From positions 10,867,595 to 10,931,594 of the forward strand of contig JANAVB010016199.1 of NCBI GenBank assembly GCA_029216955.1: a DNA stretch of 64,000 nt, read 5' to 3'. Below, one piece after another: positions 10,395-21,900 of this stretch. The notes below the pieces were generated by a model, which saw only the letters and a program-made list of their open reading frames with translations, was not told the origin of the DNA and searched no databases. Position numbers and translations under genes: made by a program. This DNA comes from Iris pallida (lineage: Eukaryota > Streptophyta > Magnoliopsida > Asparagales > Iridaceae). Position 1 is the stretch's first letter. Every line of letters starts with the position of its first letter.

Positions 10395-11570
10395 CCTGAT
10401 AGAAGCTAGCGGCGTTATAAACAATTCGGCATATTGTTATCACAATGCACAGGCAATCGCGCAGTATAACAAATACCAAGGTCCACCATCAATGTTCTCA
10501 GCCATATCATCTCACAGAAAGTCTAGGACATAGCTCAATATCTTCCTCTCCACTTGATCTAGCTACTATCATCTGTTTCTTACTCTTAAGTGACGAGATT
10601 GCCACCAACATAAGTATAAGTATAACCGCCAGATGTAGACCTCCAATTTGTCTTCAATCCACATAGTAAGCATAAAAAATAAGACAATATTTAGGTGTCC
10701 ACAATGACAGTACAAAAGGTCTTTCCCAAGAGATCCTTTCACTTATCTCAAATTCTTTATGATGTATCCAAATGACATCGCTTGGGACTCCATAAATTGA
10801 CGAAGTAGACCACATCAAACAAAAATATGGTCTAGTAAGGTTAGGTAAATCAGCTAACCTACTAGTTTTCTATATTGAAACTTGTCCTTGACATCCTCAT
10901 TCTCGTTAAAAATTATGGTTCTACTCTATAGAACTATCAATCGGTTTAACACCAATTAACCTACTTTCTATAGCAAGTCCATGGCATATTTTCTAAAAGA
11001 CGGATCAACTCCTTGTTTGCTATGAGCAAACTCAAATTCTTAGGAAGTTGAGAGGTCCATATCTTTAGTAACAAAGTGCTTCCGGAGATATTTGTCCTTG
11101 ATGTCCTTAACACCACCATCATTTATAAGAATACCATAAACATAGACCATCAATATAACAATCGTCGGTATTTTTGACATAAAAAAGTCATCTACATGAT
11201 TGCGCCCAAGGCTGGGTCTGGGATTGCTTATTTTCTGCTACTTTTTTTCTTGAAAAAAGGTTCAACACTCCAAAATAATTGAAATTTTGGTTCAAATTTG
11301 GGACAACTTTTGACAGCAGTCTCCCACCACCAGCCAAAAGCATCTTTTGTTGTGGACTTTTGAAAAGCAGCAGCAATCCAAAACCAACTCTTACAACCAT
11401 TTCGCTAAATTCCTCAAACCAAGCACAAGGAGTCTGTTTGAGACCAAAGATCGCCTTCTTCAAGTTGCATACTAAATTATCCTCCTGAGCAACAAATCTA
11501 AGAGAATGCTCCATATAGACTTCTTCACTAAGGCACCATATAAGAAGGCACTCTTAACATCAAGCTGAAA
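10395..11570 (-). pseudogene. Element H: copia reverse transcriptase / RNase H remnant
   Basis: On the minus strand 11380-11514 carries the RT motif region VCNLKKAIFGLKQTPCAWF, preceded at 11520-11570 by a degenerate LDVKSAFLYG motif. Near 10970-11030 SKQGVDPSF marks the RT C-terminal region. At 10440-10620 RNase H pieces are readable (VGGNLVT, EMIWLRTLMVDLGICYTA, PVHCDNN). Stops and frameshifts occur throughout. With the LTR-like tandem repeat downstream this is the 3' part of a copia element separate from G. Confidence 0.8.
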
Positions 11571-12615
11571 CATAAACTATCATCATTGAATGCAACAAAG
11601 GAAAGGAGTACTCAAATAGAGTTGGCATGAACCACAAGAGAAAATGTCTCAAAATAGTCAAACACCATAAGTCTAAGTCTGAGTGAAATCCTTATTTCTT
11701 AAATTTTCTCAAAACCATAAGAACAGTTTTCTCAAGTGTTAGTCATTACTCCAAGCTATGGACCAAGAACAATTATTCTTTATCAAATGATACATGATCC
11801 TCAATTTTTTTATTCTCTCGCATATACGAACTCCCACATATCTGAACTCCCACAAATACTCAATTCAAGATAGGCAAAGGTTAATGACCATCTAGGTTAC
11901 ATGAGTATTCATTTACATCCAGAGGATATATAAGGTCAACATGCATCCAAGAAGATACCTCCTTGACAGTAATTTATCATATAGTCCGCCTATGCCTGGG
12001 TCCTAAAGGGAACCAAAACACGGCTATGACCGACCTCGTGCTTGACATAATAAGTTATGAGAAAAGTAACATCTCTTTTGCAACGGGTCCTCTCTAGAAC
12101 CTTTTGATACCTAGTTACTATATATGTGTGTGTATATATTATAAATGTATCCATGCGATATCTTAAATTTTCATCAAAAGCATCGTCCAGTATCCATGTC
12201 CTTCTCATTTGAGGGTCTTGTCGATGTGAATCTCATGGTCCTATTATTTACATGAAATAAGTGTTTACCTACAGTAACTAACATTGGTTGGCCCAGTTTC
12301 TTCCTCAAAACTACAAATTCAGAGTTCCACTGTCCAGTTTTTTCTTAATAATCACTTTTTGCACGTGCTTCGTGTCAGCTAAACAGATTCTCTAGTAACC
12401 TATCCATTATGTTATAGCTATCCTATAGAACTTTACTTTCAACTTCAATAGTATCTTGCGATCACGAAGGAGTCCATAAGCACTATTGTGTTTCCAACCT
12501 ATCATATTTTAATTCTCCGAAGAACATCCCTCTTGGCCTCTCCTTCACGATGAATCATTCCCCCCGAATATTATTGATTTTTATCTTCTTCTTATTTACT
12601 GAATCAAACTTTTTG
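11571..12615. other. Unassigned stretch, probably the degraded upstream part of element H
   Basis: It lies upstream (minus strand) of the copia H RT remnant, where integrase or the integrase-RT linker would be expected, but no family motif could be recognised. A minus-strand frame at 11990-12208 (72 residues) matches nothing recognised. No LTR, primer-binding site or RNA gene seen. Confidence 0.35.
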
Positions 12616-12764
12616 GGTCTGCCTGGATTGAGGGGGAAAAAATATATGCAGAGTTACGTAGGATGAAGTGAAGGAAAGTTAACTGATGGGGAGGGGACTC
12701 AATACATATGACCTTGTTTGGATTGGAGGGAGAGTTAAGTGGAGTGTGTTTAATAACTTCCGCT
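12616..12764. mobile_element. Truncated copy of the 8381-8934 MITE
   Basis: GGGTCTGCCTGGATTGAGGG is followed by words in the same order as the reverse complement of the right half of the MITE at 8381-8934 (GTTAACTGATGGGGAGG, CAATACATATGACCTTGTTTG, GTTAAGTGGAGTGTGTTTAA). Homology fades near 12764, where an LTR-like sequence begins. Only one terminus is present. Confidence 0.65.
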
Positions 12765-13517
12765 TGTTAGAGTCCAGTCTGGATTTGGTAAGAGCAAATT
12801 TTGGAGTCCAAATATGGTAAAAGATTTAATTTAATATGATTTAAAAATCTACATTAAATATCTGATTTAATTATATTTACAAATTTGTATCAAATATTTA
12901 ATTTGACCATATTTGGACGTCCATAATTGGTGAAGGGATATAATCTACACCGTTGGTTATTGGTAGACGGTCAGATCTGATGGTGGACTACTTTTAGGGT
13001 TTTCTAACCCCAAAATTAGTTTTCTCATCTTATTTATATGAGGTGTGGGTGGAGGCACACAGGGAAGGCACAAAGTGGAGATTCGGGGTGCTCGTCCACA
13101 AGAAAATCTAAAAGAAAGTCTGTACTTTGCTCTTAGGACTTCGTCATCCAAGACAGAAGGAGGAAAAAATCTAATCGAGGAGTCGTCAACTTCGGTTAGG
13201 GACATTGCTACGGGTTGGTGAGTGATCTCAATTGTAATTTTCTGTTTTTCTTCTTGAGAATGGTGAGGGGTTGAACCTATCAGGACAAAGAGTTCAACGT
13301 GAGTTTTGTCAATCTTGTAATTTCATATAAGTTATTAAAGGTTATAATTTGTCCAGGTGACGTATGTCACCGCCATATACTTGTCTTCATCTCGTGCTTG
13401 GTGTCCGTTAGACAGGGATTGATTTTGATCAGGTAGGTTGGCAAACGTTTCCACACGCGCCCAACATCGCTTGGATCGAAGGTTTTGAGTAGTAGGAGGA
13501 TTAATAAAAATACAACA
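12765..13517 (+). repeat. LTR-like segment (possible solo LTR)
   Basis: It starts TGTTAGAGTCCAGTC, a copia-like LTR start. It has an AT-rich upstream half, a TATA-like TTATTTATATGAGG at about 13029-13043, then a leader-like, more GC-rich half. A possible end is ...TACAACA near 13517. No second copy, primer-binding site or target duplication was found, so solo LTR is an inference; a promoter-like host sequence is the alternative. Confidence 0.3.
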
Positions 13518-13963
13518 GTTAATCAAACTATTCTTATTACATATGGCATAAAATTAGATTTGATTGACTATCTTCATCCAGACGGTTATTCTTATAAATC
13601 ATATTTAGTTATTGCCAACGTCGCTATATAATACACATCCATAAATATATCTCCAAGTATACTGTACCAAGAAGACTTCGGCACCAGAAATGAAATCTTG
13701 GAAAAGCTTTTGTTTTTATATATGGCCATACAGATAATTTTATTCCTGTAAAAAAAAAACCTTTCAGAACTTCTCGTTAATGAATTACCAAGAATAGATT
13801 GGACTGATTTAAAAGCAGCTACTTAAAATCACTCAAAATCAGACCCTCATAACCGGTACTTTAAAAACACCTCAAAACCGCTACCCGACCGTGCTAACTT
13901 TAAAACCTTTTAAAACGTCAAATCTTGAAAGGAAATAGCAGCAGCAGCAGCACTGGTTTATAC
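13518..13963 (-). other. Start of LAF3-like intron 3, no further exon seen
   Basis: This AT-rich stretch follows, on the minus strand, the exon-3 donor at 13963 (GTATAAACC). No frame resembling the next amidohydrolase exon was found here or in the transposon-filled sequence down to position 1. Either the intron is longer than 13.9 kb or the gene is a 5' fragment. Confidence 0.4.
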
Positions 13964-14133
13964 CTGCAGTCCACCAAATATCAGGTGCACGTGCGAGTCG
14001 ATGAACCCCGGAACCACGAGTTTCCCTTCGAGGTCCAGCCGACGGGTCCCACGACCCACCAAGTCCTGCAACCGAGATCAGTAAGTACTACTGTGTATGG
14101 GCAACGTGGTGGTGGTTGTTTTTTTTTTTTTTG

Positions 14134-14183
<50 letters not shown>

Positions 14184-14535
14184 GTGGAGAGCCGAGGATA
14201 CCCTACCTGGACGGAGGCATAGGTTCCTACCCTAAGGACCCGTCCGCCGCGGACCGCGACGGCGTCGGCAAAGGGGAGGGCGGGATCGCTGGTGTATATG
14301 GTTCCGTTCATCACCACCAAATCCGCGCTGGCCTTGCTCCAGTACTTGCTCCCTGGAAAGGTTTCTTTAATTAGTGGACGGAAAATGTTTCGAGAAGAAT
14401 CGCTACTGCCGCGGTTCACTTACATGTGGGGTTGTTGGTGGTGATGGGGAGGAGTAGCGCAGCGAGGAGCGCTGTAGCTGCGGCGGAGAGAAAGGTCAGG
14501 AGGACAACGCTTCTTCTTCTTCCGCCCATGGCCAT
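13964..14535 (-). CDS. LAF3: LAF3-like amidohydrolase, first three exons (partial gene)
   Basis: Three minus-strand exons join in frame: 14535-14424, 14352-14207 and 14065-13964 (120 residues), each with GT...AG borders (donors GTAAGT, GTAGGG, GTATAA). The product starts MAMGGRRRS, followed by a hydrophobic signal-anchor at residues 9-30. It then has the amidohydrolase entry region (ADLVVMNGTIYTSD, FADAVAVRGGRVLRVG) and the metal-binding HxH motif in VVPGFIDSHVHLIFGG near residues 104-119. This matches the N-terminus of plant LAF3-type amidohydrolase-3 family proteins, a family linked to far-red light signalling in Arabidopsis. No stops are seen in these exons. The catalytic remainder is missing: intron 3 would run through all the transposons down to position 1 and beyond. 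It could be an intact gene with a giant intron or a 5' fragment. Confidence 0.75.
14136..14182. repeat. Run of 47 G in LAF3-like intron 2
   Basis: An uninterrupted G tract follows a T run (about 14118-14132). It lies in the intron between exons 2 and 3, so the proline-rich translations across it are not real protein. Such tracts are prone to length error in assemblies. Confidence 0.9.
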
Positions 14536-14639
14536 GGGGACGGCTGCTTGAGACTGGAGACTGGAGAGAAGTAGCAAGTGGTGGTGGCAGCAAACGGGGA
14601 TATACCAAAAAGTAACCCGTTCCCGTCCCAAAACGGTCC

Positions 14640-14961
14640 AATAAGGGCATGTTGGGTAATCCGTATTTGAAGCTGAATTTTAGAAGGTTTTTTCTAAGGT
14701 CACCACCCTTTTTACTTGGGACAGTCCAAGAAGGTGAAGAATTTGCTAGGAGACATCCAAATTTTGCTAGGGGGCAGCCCAACCCCCCAAATCCTTCATT
14801 TCTTCTCATTACTCATTCTACACTCTCTCTCCAAAAAAAGGAAAAAAAAAAAAAAGTTCTCTCCCTCTCCCTCTCCCAAAACCATAATTTCTTCTTCTTC
14901 ACCACTCCACTCCCAATTCCTCCACCAAGATTTCTTCCACAACTTTCGTAGATTCGACGAG
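14640..14961 (+). promoter_or_regulatory. Presumed left terminus and 5' leader of the PMD gene
   Basis: It starts at a plausible Mutator-type end (GGGCATGTTGGG) between the LAF3-like start codon (14535, minus) and the PMD start codon (14962, plus). The last 150 bases are CT-rich with A-rich runs (14837-14856), typical of a plant 5' leader. No clear TATA box was seen. It also serves as the upstream region of the divergent LAF3-like gene. Confidence 0.4.
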
Positions 14962-15204
14962 ATGACACGCAAGTCAAAGCAACCAGAATCTAGGTACGTT
15001 CTTCCCTAATTTTTTCAAGAATTTTGTACATTCTATTCAAAATCCTAGAATAATTTTAATTCTCTAAAAAAATTTGATAAATTAGGTTTAGAATCTCTTT
15101 ATGGTTCATGAAAGAAATTTTCGAACACAAGAAACCCACATTTTATCTTGAAACCCTAATCTAGAACACGACAAACAAGCATGTCGTTTTTGGCCGTTCG
15201 GGTT

Positions 15205-15303
15205 GAATACAGTAGGACTGCCAGACCTGTGGCAGTCCTAATGTAAATCAGGACTGTGGCAGTCCTGATTTACATTAGGACTGTCACAGGCCTGGCAGTC
15301 CTA
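15205..15303. repeat. Long hairpin (about 2 x 45 bp arms) in PMD intron 1
   Basis: The left arm starts AGGACTGCCAGACCTGTGGC and the right arm is nearly its reverse complement, ending GGCCTGGCAGTCCT, with almost no loop. The arms contain smaller AGGACTG...CAGTCCT palindromes, so the segment can fold in more than one way. It belongs to the hairpin family that fills 57884-59340. A transcript through this intron would form a long double-stranded stem. Confidence 0.75.
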
Positions 15304-16452
15304 TTATAATGAGATATGGGGGTGGGTAACTGCATGATTCTCATATGCGGGGGATAACTGCATGTAAGTCCCTATTTTTCAAAATTCATTTTAATTAGTG
15401 TTAATTAAATTTTTATGTCATTTATAGCCTTAAATAATTATTAGAAATTTTTAGGGATTTTTCTAGAATTTTTAAATAAATTTTAATGAGTTTTAAATAT
15501 ACAAAAATAGCATTTTGCAAATTATTTACTTATTTTAATATCATTTTGTAATTATTAGAATTGTTATAATATGGTTATGCAATTTATTAAATTGTTTATA
15601 TATCAGTTTGCAATATTGAATTGTTATAAGTTGCGGAATGCAAATTTTTATTTGCATTTATACGCTGCTAGGACTTAATTGCAAACTCCTAAACTACAGG
15701 GACCCTAGTGCTAATTTACTTACCTACCCCCGACGACTGCCCCGACTGCCTCGCCGCCCTGCCCCGCCATTCCCGGCTGTCCCGACCGACGTTAAGCCCC
15801 TATTTAAACCCCTGCAGCCCCCCGACCTAGCCACGACCACCACGACGCACCACAGCCCCCCAACCACCCTGTTCTTCCCCGAAACCCTAGCCCTAACCCT
15901 AACTCCGGCGTAACCCCACCGCCGCCTCGCCGCTCGTCCTCGCCGATTGTCTCCACCACCATTAGCTTCGCCTCGACGAGACGACCGCAGCGCCACCACT
16001 CCGCCACCGTCACGACGCCTCCTCCGCCGTCCACGACTATCGAATCCCCCCCAAAGCTGGACACGTAAGTAGCAGTTACGAGACTGTGTCGTACGTGTCT
16101 CGTACACGTATAAATGGTTCGCCGTGTCCTGGCGAACATTTTGGTAGAACTGGACACGAGAGAATCGAACCGTGCGTGTCGTGCTAGCCCAGACACGTTA
16201 ATACCTGTGTCCCTAACTGTCAGGACACAGGGTCGATTTGTTATTTTTTTTATTTGTTAATTAAACCGAACCTAACTAAAATCTAACTAAATCCTATTCC
16301 TAACACAGTGGGCCAATTGGCCCACTGGCCAGCGCGCAATAATAAACCCCCCCTACCTGCGCGCTCGGGTTCGAGCCCCCTCTCCCTTTCTGTTTTCTTT
16401 CTTTTTCTGTTTCTTTTCTTTTTCTTTTTCTTTTCTTTTCTTTTCTGTTTTT

Positions 16453-16577
<125 letters not shown>

Positions 16578-18293
16578 TGTATTTTGACAGTATTTTATAT
16601 ATGTATATATTTTTATAATTAGTAAGTTTATATAAATATATTAGTTGGTGTTTATATAAAAATATATATATATATATATACGTATGTGTATATAGGTATA
16701 TACATTTTTAGATATATATATTATTATATATATATAATTATATATATGTATACAATATTTGTATATATATATATATATACTTTATAATTAAGTATTTCCT
16801 TATATTTCTATATATACTTTTAGCATAGGTATGTATATATTCTTTTTGTACAAATTTACCTTATTAAAATAATAATATTATTTTGTAATTTCACCAAGTT
16901 GTATTTTTAGTGTATTTAAATTACTGCAACCATTTGATGTCCAGGCCTAGCATGAGTTTTTGGGCTCAAATGTGTTTTCACACATTCAAGACCTGTACAA
17001 GTCATATTGGACTTGATTCATGGCCTTGGGTCCTGTATTTGAACTTTGGTTCAAATTATATACATGGACAAAAATACGCAGATAATTAATTATTGTGTGC
17101 AATACTGTTTTTGATTTTCTAAAAAAATACTTAAAATACTGCTAAAATTATGGAAAAATAGTATTTAGATACTAGGTTACTTTAGCTAATTTAGTATAAT
17201 TTTTGTAGTATTTAACTTACTGTTTTGCCACTAGTTTGGCATATGAAACCAAAACTCATTTTCTGTATACTTAGGAAAACTGATTTTTATAAAATACTTG
17301 TACTGGTTAATAAATTCCAGAAAAATTATAATAAATTTCTATAATTAGCAAGGATCGTTTTGGTACTTTATTTTATGTAAAACTAGACTTTTGTCTACTT
17401 CAAAAATTGTTAGAACACAATGGTCTTTTGATTTATTTATTGATTAATTACGACTTGTAGCTTTTTGTGTTATTTTGAGTTTTAGCTGTGTTGAACCCTA
17501 CCCCTCACTAGTGTAAAGACCCTAGAAAGTTAGTTAAAGTAATGTGTCACCCCACATTGGTCTCCTACGCCAAAGTTATCATTTTGGCTAGGTGCCCAGT
17601 CACAAGTCGTGTTTCACCAATTAGTGTCCTAGTGTTTTAGCTTAGTGTAAAAGCTAAGTTATTGTATTTACTTCTACAGTGACGAGTTACCGGGCATCCA
17701 TAGCACTGTTATCGCAGCTTGTTTCGTTTTGCTTTGCTAGAGGCAAGTACTTTCTGCGAACTTTACATACTGCTATAAACCATAAAACTGTGAATCACCA
17801 ACCATGTTAAATGCTGATCCTTAGGGTAGCAAGTTAGAACTTTACATGTTGTATTATTTTCAGTCTCTACCATGTTTATACCGTATTTCATATCTCTCAC
17901 ATGTTTAAATAACGGGTTAAGGGGAAACTGCTAGTAGTGTACGTGATCATGACCCCCTTCTCCGTATGTATTTACCGAGCACCGTTACATTCTATATGTA
18001 TCTGTGTCTTATGTCTGGTCCCGCATTTGTGTATGGATATACACCGATGTCGTTATGTGTACGTATGTGCACATCAAAAAATTGATATGTACCGCTGTAC
18101 ATCCTGATTACCTATTGACTGATCACTCACCTACTACAGTTTTAAACTTTAAAATGTATATCTATTACCATGATAAAATGTACCTAAAACTGAACCAACA
18201 TGATATGTCATTTCCTTTTCATCACATGATCAGTATTATATGTTTGTTAGATTTAGTACTTGCTCCCGTCCTGACAGGATAACGTTTGTAGGT

Positions 18294-18395
18294 GTCCTTA
18301 CTGAGGAGGAGTTACTCTGCGACACATATTATGGAGATACTGCCGAGGACCCGGCTTTGCTTTACGAGGATGTTCCTGCAGGGAACCTCGCCTAG
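18294..18395 (+). other. Short acidic reading frame inside the LTR of B, shared with element E
   Basis: This stretch reads as a 33-residue acidic peptide containing CDTYYGDTAEDPALLYEDVP and ending ...LA-stop; the 3' LTR repeats it at 26553-26654. The LTR of E encodes a related peptide on the minus strand (62156-62278, with CLDTYYGAALDD and AEDLPPTA). The two nucleotide sequences differ often at third codon positions. A splice-acceptor-like TTTGTAG lies just upstream. Function unknown. Confidence 0.45.
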
Positions 18396-18689
18396 TTGTC
18401 TTTTGTTTACTTAGACTTTTGAGAGTAGTCATGTATTAGACTATATCTTTTTGTAACTGGACATGTATCCAGTTTTACTTTGCAGTTCACTTGTACTTGG
18501 ACATTTTACTATATACGACGACTTTTGTATTTGGAGCATTTATGATTCTTCTTCACTTATAGAACTGTTAGCACATTTAGTCTTATCATGTTGTCTTTAG
18601 AACAGCTTACTACGTTTTATCTCAACGTAGGCTGGACATGACTCGGCCTGGCCCAACAATTTGGGTAGCGGGTCGTGACATGTTTTTAG

Positions 18690-18707
18690 TGGTGGCCTAT
18701 GCAAGTC
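18690..18707 (+). promoter_or_regulatory. Leader segment conserved between B and C, near the primer-binding site
   Basis: TGGTGGCCTATGCAAGTC lies nine bases after the LTR end. Element C has TGTTGGCCCATGCAGGTC at the same spacing (32045-32062). The bases abutting the LTR (TGTTTTTAG in B, TGGTTTAAG in C) only weakly resemble the initiator-Met tRNA complement. The conserved block may be the primer-binding site itself or part of the leader; the tRNA could not be assigned. Confidence 0.35.
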
Positions 18708-18926
18708 CTGACTAAACTGTTTGGTTACGTTATTGTACCAAGCATGCCTGCAATTAGGAACTTAAGGTAATTAGACAACATTAGGAAAGACGCTTCGAAC
18801 ACCTAGAGGAATGCTAGGATTGCAACATAGGAAATATAACGCATGTTGCTATTATAATTAGATTTCCTTGCATGTGATTGCTTACTTTAAAATAAATCCT
18901 TATAAGTCCTTTTTACTTTTATTTAG

Positions 18927-21900
18927 ATGGTGCTTACTCGTTCGTCCCAGTATGTTACCCCCGAGAATGGGGCCCTCCATATTCAGTCAGCTGACCAATC
19001 GACTGATACACCTCCACCTACCACATTCCCCCACTCCACAGATCCACAAACCCAGATACCACAACCACCTTCCACATCACAGGCCCAGCAGGACCCGATA
19101 CTTCCACCACCCCCTATCACTATACCCACCCAGACTTCCGTCACACTCGACGGGAACCAGCTGCTCACACTGATTCAGGGGTTCCTAACAACCCATCAGG
19201 AGCAGACTACCCTACTCCGCCAGAGCATGGAGCGTTCTGAGGGACGTCCCGTGGTCCCACCACATGTAGAGCCACGGCAGAGAGCGGGGACGATCAAGGA
19301 CTTCATGGGTCTGAATCCCAAGGAGTTCTTAGGGACAGAGGGCATAGTAGTAGCAGATGACTGGCTAGATTCAGTAGAGAGGAAGCTTCTGGGAGTTAGG
19401 ATGTCGGATGACCTCCAGGTCGAGATAGTGAGATTTCTGCTGATAGACCTAGCAGGAGTCTGGTTCCGGAATGAGCCGTTGTTTGCGAGGGGTAGAGCCA
19501 CATGGGATCAGTTCAAGACCCAGTTCAAGAAGAAATTCTTCTCGACCACTGCTAGAGTAGCCATGGGGCTACGATTCCAGAACATCCAGCAGGGGAACCG
19601 TTCTGTCGATGACTATGCGGCAGAGTTTAGTCGCCTGAGCCGTTTTGCTCCTAGTCTGGTTGCAGATCCAGAGGAGATGACCCGTAGGTTTTGCCATGGT
19701 CTAGTTCCAGACATTGGCATTCTTATAGTGGCGAACGGTACGACTAACTACTACCAGAGCCTAAAGTTGGCCCGGAGCATTGAGGAGCGTCTTCTGTCAT
19801 ACAAGAGGCCGACTTTTGTACATCATGAGGGACCGTCCAAGCGTCAGGCTTTCCAGCAGAGAGCACCGACGCCGCCCCAGCAGACTTACCGTCCCCCTAC
19901 ATCACATCACCCGACCCCGCCAGTTAGAGCCCCGGGACCCCGACAGCAGCCGAAGGGAGGTATTTGTGCATTCTGCAAGAGGGTAGGCCACGACGCTTCC
20001 ATCTGCAGGAAGAAGTTGGGGCAGTGTTTGGCTTGTGGGTCTGCCACCCATCAGCTTCGAGAGTGCCCAGTAGCGAAGACTAGAGGACCACTCCCGACTC
20101 AGCAGCAGAGGTTTGGGCAGCATCTGCAGCAGCAGAAGGGACCTCAGGGGAGGGTTTATAGTCTAGCCATTGAGCCGGAGCCGGAGCAGGTTTCGGAGCC
20201 GGAGCAGGTTTCGGAGCCGGATTACTTAGCTGACGTCATCACAGGTCATGTTTATTTGCATACTTTTCTAGCTCTATGCTTGTTTGATTCTGGTGCATCT
20301 CATAGCTTCCTGTCATTAGAGTTTATGCAAGAACATCATTTAGTATCTACACCTACGACGGAGATTAGTAGAGTAATGACGGAAGGAGGACCAGTGCCTA
20401 TTAGAGCTAGCTATAGATGCTCTATTATGATAGCCGGGAGAGAGTTCGAGGGATGATTCTTTGTGATGCCACTCCTCGGTTATGATATCATATTGGGGAT
20501 GGACTGGCTTAGCTATGCCCATGCATCTATAGATTGCCATGAGGGTAGTATTTTGTTCAGTCCCCCAGGCACAGCACCATTCAGTGTCAGGAGGACAGGG
20601 CCGGAGATCAGCTTAGAGCCGAACTGTTGTGCGACAGTCGGGGACGCAGCACCGCCACACCCTATCATTAGGGAGTTTATGGATGTATTCCCAGAGGATC
20701 TTCCAGGACTTCCGCCTGACAGAGATGTGGAGTTCACTATAGATTTAGTACCGGGTTTATCACCAGTATCCCGGGCTTGCTATAGAGTGAATCCCAAGGA
20801 GGCCATAGAGATGAAAGAGCAGATTGATGACTTGTTGAAAAAGGGTTTCATTCGATCCAGTGCTTCTCCATGGGGAGCACCAGTGCTCTTTGTGCCTAAG
20901 AAGGATGGTACAGTCCGGTTATGTATTGACTACCGGGCCTTGAATGCCATCACCATCAAGAACAAATATCCTCTGCCCAGGATAGATAATTTGTTCGACC
21001 AGTTGAGCGTGGCGAAGGTGTTTTCCAGGATAGACTTGAGATTCGGGTACCACCAGGTGAAGGTTAGGCCAGCAGACATCCAGAAGACGGCGTTCAACAC
21101 GAAGTACGGGCAGTACGAGTTTCTGGTGATGTCATTTGGTCTCACAAATGCGCCGGCTGTCTTTATGAACTTGATGAATAAGACATTTCACCAGTATCTG
21201 GATAAGTTCATCGTAGTGTTTATCGACGACATCCTGATATACTCGAAGACGCCAGAGGAGCATGCAGAGCACTTGCGAATAGTTTTGGGGATTCTGAGGC
21301 AGGAGAGATTGTTTGCCAAATTGTCAAAGTGCGAGTTCTTTTTAGACCAAGTGGAGTTTCTCGGCCATGTAGTCACTGGAGATGGAATCTCGGTGGATCC
21401 CAGGAAGATTGCTGCAGTTGAGACATGGAAGGCTCCGACGTCAGTTTCAGAGATCAGGAGTTTTCTTGGTTTAGCAGGCTATTATAGAAAGTTCGTCCAG
21501 GACTTTGCTAGGATAGTTGAACCCATGACGAAGATGACGCGGAAGGACGCAGAGTACATTTGGTCAGAGGACTGCCAGATAGCATTTGAGGAGCTGAAGA
21601 GGAGGCTGACGACCGCTCCAGTTCTGACTTTACCTTCAGGTTCTGGAGGTTTCACCATATACAGTGATGCTTCTGGGAAGGGGCTAGGATGTGTCCTACA
21701 GCAGCATGGGAAAGTGATTGCTTATGCATCTAGGCAGTTACCGACTCATGAGAGGAATTATCCTACCCATGACCTAGAGTTAGCTGCGGTGATCTTTGCA
21801 CTCAAGTTATGGAAACATTACTTATACGGAGAGCGTGTGGAAATCTTTACTGACCACAAAAGCTTGAAGTATGTGTTCACACAGAAAGAGCTGAACATGA

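Noticed and set aside
13335..13526. Minus-strand ORF of 63 residues as a LAF3 exon
   Set aside because: No similarity to the amidohydrolase family, no suitable splice phase, and it overlaps an LTR-like segment.
13925..14374. Plus-strand ORF of 149 residues over the LAF3-like exons
   Set aside because: Its Gly run is the 47-G tract and the rest is antisense to the in-phase amidohydrolase exons.
15724..16196. Arg/Gly/Val-rich minus-strand ORFs in the LTR of B (also 24055-24542)
   Set aside because: They lie in a GC-rich LTR segment rich in telomere-like words, have low complexity, and match no family; both copies exist only because the LTR is duplicated.
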